Assembly: GCA_019245455.1 (NCBI GenBank)
Contig: JAFARM010000105.1
Coordinates: 1 to 12,351 of the forward strand
From: Sphingomonadaceae bacterium
Lineage (GTDB): Bacteria > Pseudomonadota > Alphaproteobacteria > Sphingomonadales > Sphingomonadaceae
Length of the DNA: 12,351 bases
Direction: 5' to 3'
Shown: in pieces, positions 1-5,529 of the stretch
How positions within the stretch are numbered: the first letter of the stretch is position 1
Layout of the letters: the number at the start of each line of letters is the position of its first letter
Translations under genes and position numbers: made by a program
The notes under the pieces: generated by a model
Databases searched by the model: none
The model's input: the letters and a program-made list of their open reading frames with translations, nothing else
What the model was told of the DNA's origin: nothing

Positions 1-217
1 CGTCGAAGGTGCCCGGCACGACGCGCGCCGCCCCCGGCTCGACCTTCGCCGCGGTGACGCCGTCGAGGCAGGACCGGTATTCGGCCATGAACTCGGGCGT
101 GAATGGCTTGGCGCGGAAGTAATAGGTGTCGAAGCCCTTGCGGCGGAAGCGCGTCCGCCAATGACCGTGGCGGTCTTCGAACTCGGAGCAGTAGCGCGGT
201 AGCGTACGGCGCTTCAT
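1..217 (-). CDS. Tyrosine-type phage integrase, N-terminal part (runs off the left edge)
   Basis: Only the first 72 residues are in the window and there is no stop codon. The protein starts MKRRTLPRYCSEFEDRHGHW and is very basic. It continues with an RTRFRRKGF segment, an aromatic TYYFRAKPFTPEF stretch and EYRSCLDG. This order (basic start, 'RHGxWxxRFRRKG', then 'PFTPEF...Y...L.G') is typical of the N-terminal arm of alphaproteobacterial prophage integrases. These recombine attP with attB by a tyrosine mechanism. The core-binding and catalytic domains (R..HxxR..Y) lie outside the window, so activity cannot be judged. The start ATG overlaps the stop of the upstream 57-residue gene as ATGA. It is the last visible gene of the leftward operon, which fits integrase being expressed with the early left genes. 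The family call rests on N-terminal resemblance only. Confidence 0.72.
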   Translation of the reverse strand, partial: MKRRTLPRYCSEFEDRHGHWRTRFRRKGFDTYYFRAKPFTPEFMAEYRSCLDGVTAAKVEPGAARVVPGTFD

Positions 218-387
218 ACGACGTCGTCCCAGCTGCCCCCTGTCCGTGCTGGGCCGGGCGCATCGACCGGCAGAATGACGATCTTACGCCCCCGTTCAAT
301 CTCGATCCGAACCTTCACGTCCGCCTGCTTCGCCGCGCGGAAGATGCGGGCGAGATCAGCCTGGTTGAAGGCGGCGGCCGTCTTCAT
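214..387 (-). CDS. Small conserved-type protein preceding the integrase (57 aa)
   Basis: The protein starts MKTAAAFNQADLARIFRAAK and continues with a mixed segment containing VKVRIEIERGRKIVILP. It ends in a short Pro/Gly-rich tail. Its start overlaps the stop of the ATPase gene (ATGA) and its stop overlaps the integrase start (ATGA), so it is translationally coupled on both sides. Short proteins of this style (an N-terminal 'F.QADL.R...AAK.A' helix, then a strand ending in 'KIVI') commonly sit just before integrases in sphingomonad prophages. That context suggests a recombination-associated role such as an excisionase-like cofactor, but no recognisable DNA-binding motif proves it. The frame is supported by the double overlap and by codon use. 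The function is unknown. Confidence 0.7.
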   Translation of the reverse strand: MKTAAAFNQADLARIFRAAKQADVKVRIEIERGRKIVILPVDAPGPARTGGSWDDVV

Positions 388-1451
388 CGGCCGGTCGCCG
401 CCCTCGCCGACACCACCAGCTCGCGGACGGTCGCGGTCGCGTGGTCGACGGCGATTGCGGCGCGGCCGAACAGGGCGAGCGACTCGGACATCGCCGCTAG
501 CTGCCGCTCAATGGTGTCGAGACGCGTCAGGATCGGCTTGAGGTCGGCTGGCGCAGGCCCCGCCTTTGCCGCCGGCGCGACATCGTCCTCGAGCGCGTCG
601 ACCAAGTCGGCGAGATCGAGCGCCTCGAGCGCGACCGGCTCGGCCAGCGCCGTGCCGAACTCCGGTGTCGCAGAGCTGTCGAAGGTCGCGTTCGACGGGA
701 AACGGACGCGCTCAATCAGGTCGAGCTTCGGCGCCAGAACCCATCCCTCGCCGCGGTCCAGGGTGGCCAGACTGTCGAACACCTCGCGCGCGCGGCTGGC
801 GTCGCCCGCGCCGGCGAACCACGTCTCCATCGCGCGGCGGTCCTGCGGCCCGATCGACTGCATGGCGACGAGCAGGCCGATCTGCGAAAGGACGTCCTTG
901 TTGATGACCGCCGCCCGCTGGGTGATCAGCGTCACGCGAAAGCCGAAGATGCGCCCGCGTCGCACGATGTCGTCGATGGCGCCGACCAGCGTCGCCAGCT
1001 CGCCCGAAACACGCTGCGGTACGAACAGGTCCGCCTCGTCGATCACCAGGTGGAAAGGCGTCCTGTCGCGGTGCCCGTCATAGACGGCGGTCGCGAAGCC
1101 GGTGACGAAGCGCCGTTGCGCCGCCTTCGACATCTCCGACAGGTCGACGATCGCCGGAAGGTGCCGCTCGGCGAGGATCCTGCCGACCTTCGCGCCCGAT
1201 CGGTCGCTGATCGGCACGTCGCCGTGCGGGCCGCCGAAGACGACGACGGGAAAGGGCGACGGTCCGCTGTTGTCGGCGGCAAGGCGAATGCCGTACCAGG
1301 CTCCGGTCGGGTCGATGACGGCGAGGCGGCGATTGTCGGCGAGTAGGCGCTCGACGAGCCCGCGCGCCGTGTACGACTTGCCGCTTCCGGTCGAGCCCAA
1401 GATCGCCTGGTGGACGTCGAGCGCCCGCGGCGGGATCGGATGCGCGCTCAT
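384..1451 (-). CDS. HerA/FtsK-like P-loop ATPase (355 aa)
   Basis: The protein has Walker A GSTGSGKS at residues 19-26, DPTGAW at 48-53, and Walker B HLVIDEAD at 134-141. A conserved RRGRIFGFRVTLITQR block spans 164-179, with R165 and Q178 as candidate arginine-finger and sensor positions. This is the layout of HerA-type (DUF87) hexameric DNA translocases of the FtsK/HerA class. Residues from about 255 onward are a Pro/Ala-rich, acidic linker followed by a helical segment (LKPILTRLDTIERQLAAMSE, 304-323) that probably forms a coiled coil. I chose the ATG at 1451 because it overlaps the preceding gene's stop (ATGA). An open frame continues 88 codons further upstream, but that part is Arg-rich shadow sequence inside the previous gene. 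HerA usually partners the nuclease NurA, and no NurA-like gene is visible here. Its position one small gene away from the integrase suggests a role in DNA handling or in a host-interaction function. The phage-specific role is unknown. Confidence 0.85.
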   Translation of the reverse strand: MSAHPIPPRALDVHQAILGSTGSGKSYTARGLVERLLADNRRLAVIDPTGAWYGIRLAADNSGPSPFPVVVFGGPHGDVPISDRSGAKVGRILAERHLPAIVDLSEMSKAAQRRFVTGFATAVYDGHRDRTPFHLVIDEADLFVPQRVSGELATLVGAIDDIVRRGRIFGFRVTLITQRAAVINKDVLSQIGLLVAMQSIGPQDRRAMETWFAGAGDASRAREVFDSLATLDRGEGWVLAPKLDLIERVRFPSNATFDSSATPEFGTALAEPVALEALDLADLVDALEDDVAPAAKAGPAPADLKPILTRLDTIERQLAAMSESLALFGRAAIAVDHATATVRELVVSARAATGR

Positions 1452-1687
1452 GCCGCGGCGTCGATCATGGCCGCGGCGGCGAGCGCGTGTGCAGCGGCCT
1501 CGATCGCAAGCGCGCGGATTTCGCGCGGGCCCAAGCGCGAGTTCGGCGACGCGGCCAAGCCAGCACGTGCCCGGACTGCGTCGAGCAGAAGCGCGGCCGT
1601 TGTCAGTTGCGGTGAGATGGCATCTTCGCGCCCGATCATCGCCACCGCGTCGTACGCGGCCGGCGGGAAGTCGATGTCGACGCTCAT
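1448..1687 (-). CDS. Small helical protein of unknown function (79 aa)
   Basis: The protein starts MSVDIDFPPAAYDAVAMIGR, is Ala-rich and strongly helical, and ends AAAAMIDAAA. It has no recognisable motif, signal peptide or membrane segment. The start overlaps the stop of the Gp37/Gp68 gene (ATGA) and the stop overlaps the ATPase start (ATGA). That tight coupling, plus good third-position GC, is the main evidence that it is real. The content (AVAMIGREDAISPQLTTAALLLDAVRAR) resembles many unclassified early phage proteins. No function can be assigned. Confidence 0.72.
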   Translation of the reverse strand: MSVDIDFPPAAYDAVAMIGREDAISPQLTTAALLLDAVRARAGLAASPNSRLGPREIRALAIEAAAHALAAAAMIDAAA

Positions 1688-2814
1688 GCCGGCATCCCGT
1701 CGTGCGCCACGTCATCGAGCAGGCGGCCAGCGCGGGCCTTGCCGACGCGGATCATCATACCGCCATTGCGGTCGCTCGCATTATAGGGATGCCAACGATC
1801 GCCCGTGGGAGCGCCGTAGCGATCGAACATCGCCGCGCCGGGAGCCATGTGCTCGCGCGTCGCCTCTTGCTCGTCGCGCCACTCGCCCCACTGCTTGAAG
1901 AAGAACGGCACGCCGGCGGCGGCGCACTGGTCGCGCAGGCTCCGCGCCCAGTCGGGGTGCATCGGCCGCGCCTTCGGCCCGCTCTCGCCGCCGACGATGA
2001 CCCAGTCGACGCCGGGCTGACAGTGCTCGTCATGGTGATGGTGGAGCTCACGCGGACAGCCCGGAGCGCCGGTCCCGCGGTGCAACGCGCCGCAGCCACG
2101 CTCGCCACCGATCCACAGCGTGCCGCCGATCGTGCGGTTCAGATCGACCGGCCCCAGCAGCGGCTCGCACGACAGGAAGCGTTTCGCCGCTGGCGTCGCC
2201 AACAGCTCGAGGATACGCGCGTCGGCCGCAGCCTGGTCCTCGACCGACGTGCCAAGCCAGACGTTCGTCAGCGGCCAGATCGCATCGCTACCGACATCGT
2301 CGTAGCAGGTCACTGTCGGGTCTATCGACCGCTGCGCCGCACCGATCCGGTCGACGACGTCAGGGGCGGACAAGTACGCCCGCATACGCTCCGGCCGTTT
2401 GGTCAGCACCTGGAATGTGTGCTGCGGGCACAGCGCCATCACGGCGAACACCCGGTCGAGCATTTCGTCGGTGACCCAGCGGCCGAACAGGTCGGTCATC
2501 GAGCCGACGAAGATTCGCCGGGCTTTGCGCCACTTGAGCGGCGCGAGGAGCATCGTCTCGTCGAAGTACGCCTCGACCGCACCGCGCGGGGCGAGGTTGC
2601 CCGGCACGAAGTCGAGCATCGTTCCGAACCGCCGGTTGAACCCCTCGGCGTAGCAGTTGCGGCACCCTTCGGAGACGTGCTCGCAGTGCCACCCCGGCCG
2701 CAGCGTCGCCGCGCGCTCGGCCGGCGTCACCCCCGGCTTCGCCCCGTCCATGCGCACCGCGCGCACCGGATTCCAGGTGGCGTCGGTCCACTCGATGCGG
2801 CTGTTGGCGCTCAT
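1684..2814 (-). CDS. Gp37/Gp68-family (DUF5131) phage protein (376 aa)
   Basis: The N-terminus has the family hallmarks IEWTDATWNP (residues 7-16) and a three-cysteine motif, C44-x6-C51-x2-C54 followed by YAE. Further family blocks follow: RRIFVGSMTDLF (99-110), FQVLTKRPERM (134-144), NVWLGTSVEDQ (184-194), RFLSCEPLLGPVDL (212-225), VIVGGESGPKARPMHPDW (272-289) and GVPFFFKQWGEW (301-312). The family is related to radical-SAM-type TIM barrels, and the three cysteines could hold an Fe-S cluster. The biochemical role is not established. Residues 236-266 form a Cys/His-rich insertion (C241, C253, four consecutive His at 258-261, H264, C265), which looks like a separate metal-binding loop. The ATG at 2814 overlaps the upstream stop (ATGA). 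A longer open frame upstream is shadow sequence. The gene lies mid-operon. Confidence 0.9.
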   Translation of the reverse strand: MSANSRIEWTDATWNPVRAVRMDGAKPGVTPAERAATLRPGWHCEHVSEGCRNCYAEGFNRRFGTMLDFVPGNLAPRGAVEAYFDETMLLAPLKWRKARRIFVGSMTDLFGRWVTDEMLDRVFAVMALCPQHTFQVLTKRPERMRAYLSAPDVVDRIGAAQRSIDPTVTCYDDVGSDAIWPLTNVWLGTSVEDQAAADARILELLATPAAKRFLSCEPLLGPVDLNRTIGGTLWIGGERGCGALHRGTGAPGCPRELHHHHDEHCQPGVDWVIVGGESGPKARPMHPDWARSLRDQCAAAGVPFFFKQWGEWRDEQEATREHMAPGAAMFDRYGAPTGDRWHPYNASDRNGGMMIRVGKARAGRLLDDVAHDGMPA

Positions 2815-3095
2815 GCCATTCCCCGATGCGCGCCGTCTTCCAGGTCCTCGCCGATCGCGCGCAGCAGGTCGCGCCAGCGGCGGTCGGTGCTGTCGCCGGC
2901 TGCGCGGACAAGCATCGCGCGGATGTCGGCCTCGACCAGCGCGACGATCTTCGCGCCGAGCGCGATCCGGTCGGCGCTCACCGCGATGTCGGCGCGGGAC
3001 ATCAGCGCCACGGCGTAGCGCCGCTCGGCGAGGTCCGCGCGCGCCGGGCTCATGCTCGCGACCGGCTGGCCGCAGGGGGCGGCGGCGAGCATCAC
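2811..3095 (-). CDS. Small protein of unknown function (94 aa, GTG start)
   Basis: The frame begins GTG-ATG. The GTG at 3095 overlaps the upstream stop (GTGA), and the ATG at 3092 is an equally possible start one codon later. A third candidate start, ATG at residue 15, begins MSPARADLAERRYAVALMSR. The body is amphipathic and helical, with RADIAVSADRIALGAKIVAL and a basic RAAGDSTDRRWRDLLRAI segment. It has no membrane segment or known motif. The stop overlaps the start of the Gp37/Gp68 gene (ATGA). Position and coding character support a real gene. The function is unknown. Confidence 0.68.
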   Translation of the reverse strand: MMLAAAPCGQPVASMSPARADLAERRYAVALMSRADIAVSADRIALGAKIVALVEADIRAMLVRAAGDSTDRRWRDLLRAIGEDLEDGAHRGMA

Positions 3096-3406
3096 GCCTC
3101 GCCCTCTGCCGTCGTCCGCATCGCCGCCGCCCAGGTCCGGTCAACTCCCTCGTGGAGCGCGGCGAGAACCTCGGCCGCGTTCGGCTGGTTCGCGCTCGAA
3201 CAGGCGATCGACGCGATGACGGTCGATAACGCGCCGCCCAAGACAGTGGTCAACTGTTCGCTGGGCGGCAGCTTGAGCGGATTGGCGTCGAGCAGCTGCG
3301 CCAGGACCGCAGCGACGGCGTTGCCTGCGGCGAAGCGGTTGCGCGCGAGCAGGTCGAGATCGTCGGCTGGCTCGCCCACTGCCGCGAGGCCGAGCGCGCT
3401 TACCAC
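3092..3406 (-). CDS. Small protein of unknown function (104 aa, GTG start)
   Basis: I chose the GTG at 3406 because it lies across the stop of the upstream membrane-protein gene (GTGGTAA, a 7-base overlap). The open frame itself continues far upstream, but as Arg/Pro-rich shadow sequence. The protein is acidic and helical. It contains GEPADDLDLLARNRFAAGNA, then AVLAQLLDANPLKLPPSEQL, and ends with LAALHEGVDRTWAAAMRTTA. No family motif is recognised. Its stop overlaps the next gene's start (GTGA). It sits second in the leftward operon. There are no signal or membrane features. Confidence 0.66.
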   Translation of the reverse strand: MVSALGLAAVGEPADDLDLLARNRFAAGNAVAAVLAQLLDANPLKLPPSEQLTTVLGGALSTVIASIACSSANQPNAAEVLAALHEGVDRTWAAAMRTTAEGEA

Positions 3407-3705
3407 GACCCGGCGACCATCGCCGCGACGATCGTCAGCGGCAGGGCGGCGGTCGCAGCGACGAACAGCATACCAAGCATCCGCTCGTGCGCCGCTCGCC
3501 GCCGCCGACGCTCGGCATCGGCACGGAGGAGCGCCAGGTGGACCTCCGGGCGGATGGTGACGCCGCTGTCGCGGGCATGGATCAGTCGCTGGTATAGCGT
3601 GCCGTCGATTGCCGCGCGCAGCGCGGCGCGATCGGCCGGCGTGTCGGTGATGCGGCGGCTCGCGCCGCGGCGACGGTCGGTGACGATCTCGAGTGTTGCG
3701 GGCAT
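3400..3705 (-). CDS. Small tail-anchored membrane protein, first gene of the leftward operon (101 aa)
   Basis: The protein starts MPATLEIVTDRRRGASRRIT. It has a basic central helix including RADAERRRRRAAHER (61-75). A single hydrophobic segment at about residues 76-98 (MLGMLFVAATAALPLTIVAA) sits nearly at the C-terminus. By the positive-inside rule the soluble part is probably cytoplasmic and the protein tail-anchored in the inner membrane. The start at 3705 is decided by a strong Shine-Dalgarno sequence (AAGGGGG, about 6 bases upstream). An upstream in-frame ATG at 3768 lies inside the promoter's -35 box, so it is rejected. As the promoter-proximal gene it should be the most strongly expressed of the set. 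Function is unknown. Superinfection or membrane-linked roles are possible but unproven. Confidence 0.75.
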   Translation of the reverse strand: MPATLEIVTDRRRGASRRITDTPADRAALRAAIDGTLYQRLIHARDSGVTIRPEVHLALLRADAERRRRRAAHERMLGMLFVAATAALPLTIVAAMVAGSW

Positions 3706-3739
3706 GTCGTTCCCCCTTGATTGGCGATGAACAGGAGGA

Positions 3740-3768
3740 ACAATATGCGGGGTGTTTCCCGCAGTCAA
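3740..3768 (-). promoter_or_regulatory. Leftward early promoter (PL-like)
   Basis: Read on the minus strand, TTGACT (3768-3763) and TATTGT (3745-3740) are separated by exactly 17 bases. Each has four or more matches to the sigma70 -35/-10 consensus. The predicted start point is about 28 bases upstream of the ATG at 3705. The spacer contains a perfect palindrome (annotated separately), implying repression by occlusion. Confidence 0.75.
3746..3763. promoter_or_regulatory. Putative repressor operator OL (18-bp palindrome)
   Basis: TGCGGGGTGTTTCCCGCA has perfect 6-base arms (TGCGGG / CCCGCA) around a 6-base centre. It fills the -35/-10 spacer of the leftward promoter. The reverse complement shares 13 of 18 positions with one orientation of the palindrome in the rightward promoter (5162-5179). 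A third half-site TGCGGG lies at 3778-3783 and makes a second, wider inverted repeat with 3758-3764 (CCCGCAG-N12-CTGCGGG). The binding protein is inferred to be the S24 repressor and/or the Cro-like protein. Confidence 0.65.
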
Positions 3769-3773
3769 GCACG

Positions 3774-4406
3774 TTACTGCGGGTTGTCCTCCTTACCATT
3801 CTGATCGTCGGCCGGAGGGGAAACGTCCGCCGATGACGACGAAGGAACGAGGTCGGTGGGCTGTGGAGCGGCCCCGCCTTCTTCATGAGACGAACCATCA
3901 ACTCGGGTCTCAGGGTCGTCAACTCGGTTCAGGTCGGGATCGTGAAAGGCATGCCACGCAACCTGTGCGAGGCCGACAAGCGCGCCGTATCCCGCGACAT
4001 TGTCGACACGAACAAATTGCTCGCCCGTTTGGCTGTTCGTCATGACACTGAAGGGGACGCGAACGTCAGCACCTTGATTGTCAAGGCGCTCAATCACTAG
4101 CCCAGGCGGTCGCTCTGTCATCATCATAAGCAGATACGGTGAGGCTATGTCGACGACGACAGAGCAATCCATTCTTCCGATCGAGCGATGGTCCTCTTCG
4201 GCAACTGGTCGGCCGATAGTGAGCATTCGCTTCACGACAGGATCGAGCTGATCTGGAGCGAGCCGCTTCGACATCTCTTCGATCACGGCCGGCGAGCCGC
4301 ATTCTTCGCCGCGGGGCGCGCCTACAGCCTGCTTCACCTGGTCACAGCCGGTTGCCTGCACGGCCACGCAGCTAATGATCATTAAACGCCGAAGACCTCG
4401 TCCCAT
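3774..4406 (-). CDS. Predicted lipoprotein downstream of the repressor, candidate moron (210 aa)
   Basis: The N-terminus MGRGLRRLMIISCVAVQATG followed by Cys21 has a basic n-region, a short hydrophobic core and an ATGC lipobox. It should therefore be exported and lipidated at Cys21. The body is soluble (CGSPAVIEEMSKRLAPDQ; DCSVVVDIASPYLLMMMTER; VPFSVMTNSQTGEQFVRVDN) and ends in a Pro/Ser/acidic low-complexity tail (residues about 165-210). I prefer the ATG at 4406. It gives a proper signal peptide and has AGGA 7 bases upstream. A second ATG at 4382 overlaps the repressor stop as TAATG but would leave only 12 residues without positive charge before the Cys. The gene overlaps the repressor by 25 bases and is probably co-transcribed with it, so it should be expressed in the lysogen. 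That is the usual pattern for superinfection-exclusion or fitness morons. The specific function is unknown. Base composition is less GC-rich than in the flanking operons. Confidence 0.72.
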   Translation of the reverse strand: MGRGLRRLMIISCVAVQATGCDQVKQAVGAPRGEECGSPAVIEEMSKRLAPDQLDPVVKRMLTIGRPVAEEDHRSIGRMDCSVVVDIASPYLLMMMTERPPGLVIERLDNQGADVRVPFSVMTNSQTGEQFVRVDNVAGYGALVGLAQVAWHAFHDPDLNRVDDPETRVDGSSHEEGGAAPQPTDLVPSSSSADVSPPADDQNGKEDNPQ

Positions 4407-5083
4407 GGGATGATCCTATGCACGTCGCGATATTGCTGCGATGTCAAACGGAACCGGGCGGGCGGATTGAACTGCTCCAGCTCGAGAAAGGTAGAGCTGC
4501 GCCGGACCAGGCGCTTAATTAGCACGGCTGCCGCTCCGTCATCTTCTGCACGCAAATAGACCACGACATAGTCGCGGGTGTTCGGGGGGCGACGAGGATC
4601 GACGATGATCCCTTGCCCGCTTTCAAACTTCGGCTCCATCGAGTCTCCGGCCACATAAAGACCGTAAATGTCCCTTCGATTAGCTAGCGTTGGCGGTCGG
4701 CGGAAGCGGTCGATCACCTCTCCGGTATTCAGGTTAATCTGAGCGACGGCCACGTTGCCATCGAACTCGACGGTGAAGTCGCGCTCTGCAGCAAGCGCCG
4801 TTCCAAAAACCGGGATGTCTTGTGGCATTGCCGACGGAACTGGCACGGGACGATCCTCCGCCGGCATCGGCGCTGAGACGATGCCCATCGGAGCGTGCGC
4901 CGCACCGTGCAGGTAGTCCGTTGACACTCCGAGCACGCGCGCCAGGCTGGCTATGCTCTGCGCTCTCGGCCTACTCCCGCGTCGAATATCTCGGATCAGA
5001 TCCGGCGCATCCACAGCCGCCAGAGAAGCCTTGCGGTCACTCAGCCCGAGCGCTCTTAGTCGCTCGTCGATCCTCTCAATCAT
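4382..5083 (-). CDS. CI/LexA-like phage repressor: helix-turn-helix plus S24 peptidase (233 aa)
   Basis: The N-terminal region (about residues 1-60, ending ARVLGVSTDYLHG) matches an XRE-type helix-turn-helix of phage repressors, with SIASLARVLGVSTDYL as its last helices. The C-terminal half is an S24 domain. It has YVAGDSMEP with catalytic Ser148, and VLIKRLVRR with general-base Lys190 (spacing 42, comparable to LexA/CI). It ends HRIIPWDEVFGV. The protein should dimerise, bind operators and maintain lysogeny. No clear Ala-Gly or Cys-Gly self-cleavage bond is visible in the linker (IPVFGTALAAERDF, 90-103), so RecA-stimulated cleavage is uncertain. I chose the ATG at 5083. Further upstream the frame runs into the divergent control region and the opposing Cro gene. 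The region is less GC-rich than the rest, as is usual for phage immunity cassettes. Confidence 0.9.
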   Translation of the reverse strand: MIERIDERLRALGLSDRKASLAAVDAPDLIRDIRRGSRPRAQSIASLARVLGVSTDYLHGAAHAPMGIVSAPMPAEDRPVPVPSAMPQDIPVFGTALAAERDFTVEFDGNVAVAQINLNTGEVIDRFRRPPTLANRRDIYGLYVAGDSMEPKFESGQGIIVDPRRPPNTRDYVVVYLRAEDDGAAAVLIKRLVRRSSTFLELEQFNPPARFRLTSQQYRDVHRIIPWDEVFGV

Positions 5084-5128
5084 GATCCGGTTGTCGCCCA
5101 CCACGCCGGACGTATCCCGCGCCACAAA

Positions 5129-5134
5129 ATTAGA
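5129..5134 (-). promoter_or_regulatory. Candidate -10 box of the repressor promoter
   Basis: TCTAAT on the minus strand matches TATAAT at 5 of 6 positions and lies 45 bases upstream of the repressor ATG. There is no good -35 at 16-18 bases. That fits a weak maintenance promoter dependent on activation from the neighbouring operator (centre about 48 bases upstream of the predicted start). This is inference from spacing only. Confidence 0.4.
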
Positions 5135-5153
5135 TGCACGCGGATTTTCTCCC

Positions 5154-5183
5154 TTGACGATTGCGGTAGTCTTCCCGCATACC
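5154..5183 (+). promoter_or_regulatory. Rightward early promoter (PR-like) for the Cro-like gene
   Basis: TTGACG (5154-5159) is a strong -35. With an 18-base spacer the -10 would be CATACC (5178-5183, 3 of 6 matches); other spacings are no better. The promoter faces the Cro-like gene starting at 5207. The palindrome at 5162-5179 occupies the spacer, the same arrangement as in the leftward promoter. The -35 is clear and the -10 is weak. Confidence 0.5.
5162..5179. promoter_or_regulatory. Putative repressor operator OR (18-bp palindrome)
   Basis: TGCGGTAGTCTTCCCGCA has 5-base perfect arms (TGCGG / CCGCA) around 8 bases. Its reverse complement TGCGGGAAGACTACCGCA shares TGCGGGAA at the left and CCGCA at the right with the reverse complement of the site at 3746-3763. 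Both sites sit between -35 and -10 of opposing early promoters about 1.4 kb apart. Confidence 0.62.
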
Positions 5184-5206
5184 CTGCCACGGGGATCAAA
5201 ATCAGT

Positions 5207-5413
5207 ATGGCTGATCACAATCTGCTCGCGGAGGTTGAAGCATTTCTCGCTCGCTCGGGAATGGCATTCAGCACGTTTGGCCGCCGTTCCGTCCGTGATT
5301 GGCGACTGGTCAGCGATCTTCGCGAAGGAAGACGGCGCGTTTGGCCCGAGACGGCCGCACGCATCCGGCAATTTATCGCCGCAGAAGATGAGCGGGGTCG
5401 AGGAAGCACATGA
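5207..5413 (+). CDS. Cro-like helix-turn-helix regulator (68 aa)
   Basis: The protein starts MADHNLLAEVEAFLARSGMA and continues FSTFGRRSVRDWRLVSDLRE then GRRRVWPETAARIRQFI. This pattern (LLAEIEAFLA..GM..STFGR..V.D..LV..LR.GR..WPET..R...F) is a widespread small alphaproteobacterial DNA-binding protein related to Cro/CI helix-turn-helix domains. The recognition helix is probably around residues 22-38. The gene is divergent from the S24 repressor across a 123-base control region, the classic position of Cro, so it probably represses the immunity promoter during lytic growth. The Shine-Dalgarno sequence is weak (GGGG about 11 bases upstream of ATG). The stop overlaps a downstream ATG (ATGA). Confidence 0.8.
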   Translation: MADHNLLAEVEAFLARSGMAFSTFGRRSVRDWRLVSDLREGRRRVWPETAARIRQFIAAEDERGRGST

Positions 5414-5529
5414 CCGAAGCCGGGGGGCGACATTTACCATCCGTTAACGGAGTGGAGGACGCCCGCCAGACGTGCAGCGCCACAGATTGTTCCGTGTCCG
5501 GCACGGAACCGCAGGGGGTATTGGCGTGA
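5410..5529 (+). CDS. Possible 39-residue protein downstream of Cro
   Basis: The short frame starts MTEAGGRHLPSVNGVEDARQ and ends GTEPQGVLA. Its ATG overlaps the Cro stop (ATGA), a GAGGAA Shine-Dalgarno lies 4 bases upstream, and its stop overlaps a GTG start with its own AGGGGG Shine-Dalgarno (GTGA). These coupled junctions match the rest of the operon. However, the codons are not strongly biased, and the interval also contains two palindromes (5440-5451 and 5489-5509). It may instead be a regulatory leader. No function is visible. Confidence 0.4.
   Translation: MTEAGGRHLPSVNGVEDARQTCSATDCSVSGTEPQGVLA
5433..5451. promoter_or_regulatory. 12-bp palindrome TCCGTTAACGGA overlapping a CtrA-like box
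   Basis: TCCGTTAACGGA (5440-5451) is a perfect palindrome. The same stretch reads TTTA-N7-TTAAC (5433-5448), one mismatch from the alphaproteobacterial CtrA consensus TTAA-N7-TTAAC. It could be a binding site for a host or phage regulator acting on the start of the rightward operon, or chance. There is no experimental support. Confidence 0.3.
5489..5509. repeat. Inverted repeat / stem-loop GTTCCGTG-TCCGG-CACGGAAC
   Basis: Perfect 8-base arms surround a 5-base loop, ending 16 bases before the GTG start at 5526. The half-site TCCGT/ACGGA is shared with the palindrome at 5440-5451. It could be an operator, or an RNA hairpin just upstream of a Shine-Dalgarno. No U-tract follows, so it is not a convincing intrinsic terminator. 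Confidence 0.45.

Noticed and set aside
1452..1715. 88-codon upstream extension of the HerA-like ATPase
   Set aside because: It lies wholly within the 79-residue gene and the end of the Gp37/Gp68 gene, is Arg-rich, and the ATGA overlap marks the ATG at 1451.
103..3018. Long plus-strand open frames (103-1083, 1102-3018) opposite the leftward operon
   Set aside because: They are Arg/Pro/Ala/Ser-rich shadows of clearly recognisable minus-strand genes (ATPase, Gp37/Gp68) and contain no family motifs.
3758..3783. CCCGCAG-N12-CTGCGGG as a rho-independent terminator of the lipoprotein gene
   Set aside because: No U-tract follows, and the arms coincide with the operator half-sites and the -35 of the leftward promoter.
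5472..5525. GTG at 5472 as start of the 5526-5978 frame
   Set aside because: The added residues fall within the palindrome region, and the GTG at 5526 has both the GTGA overlap and an AGGGGG Shine-Dalgarno.
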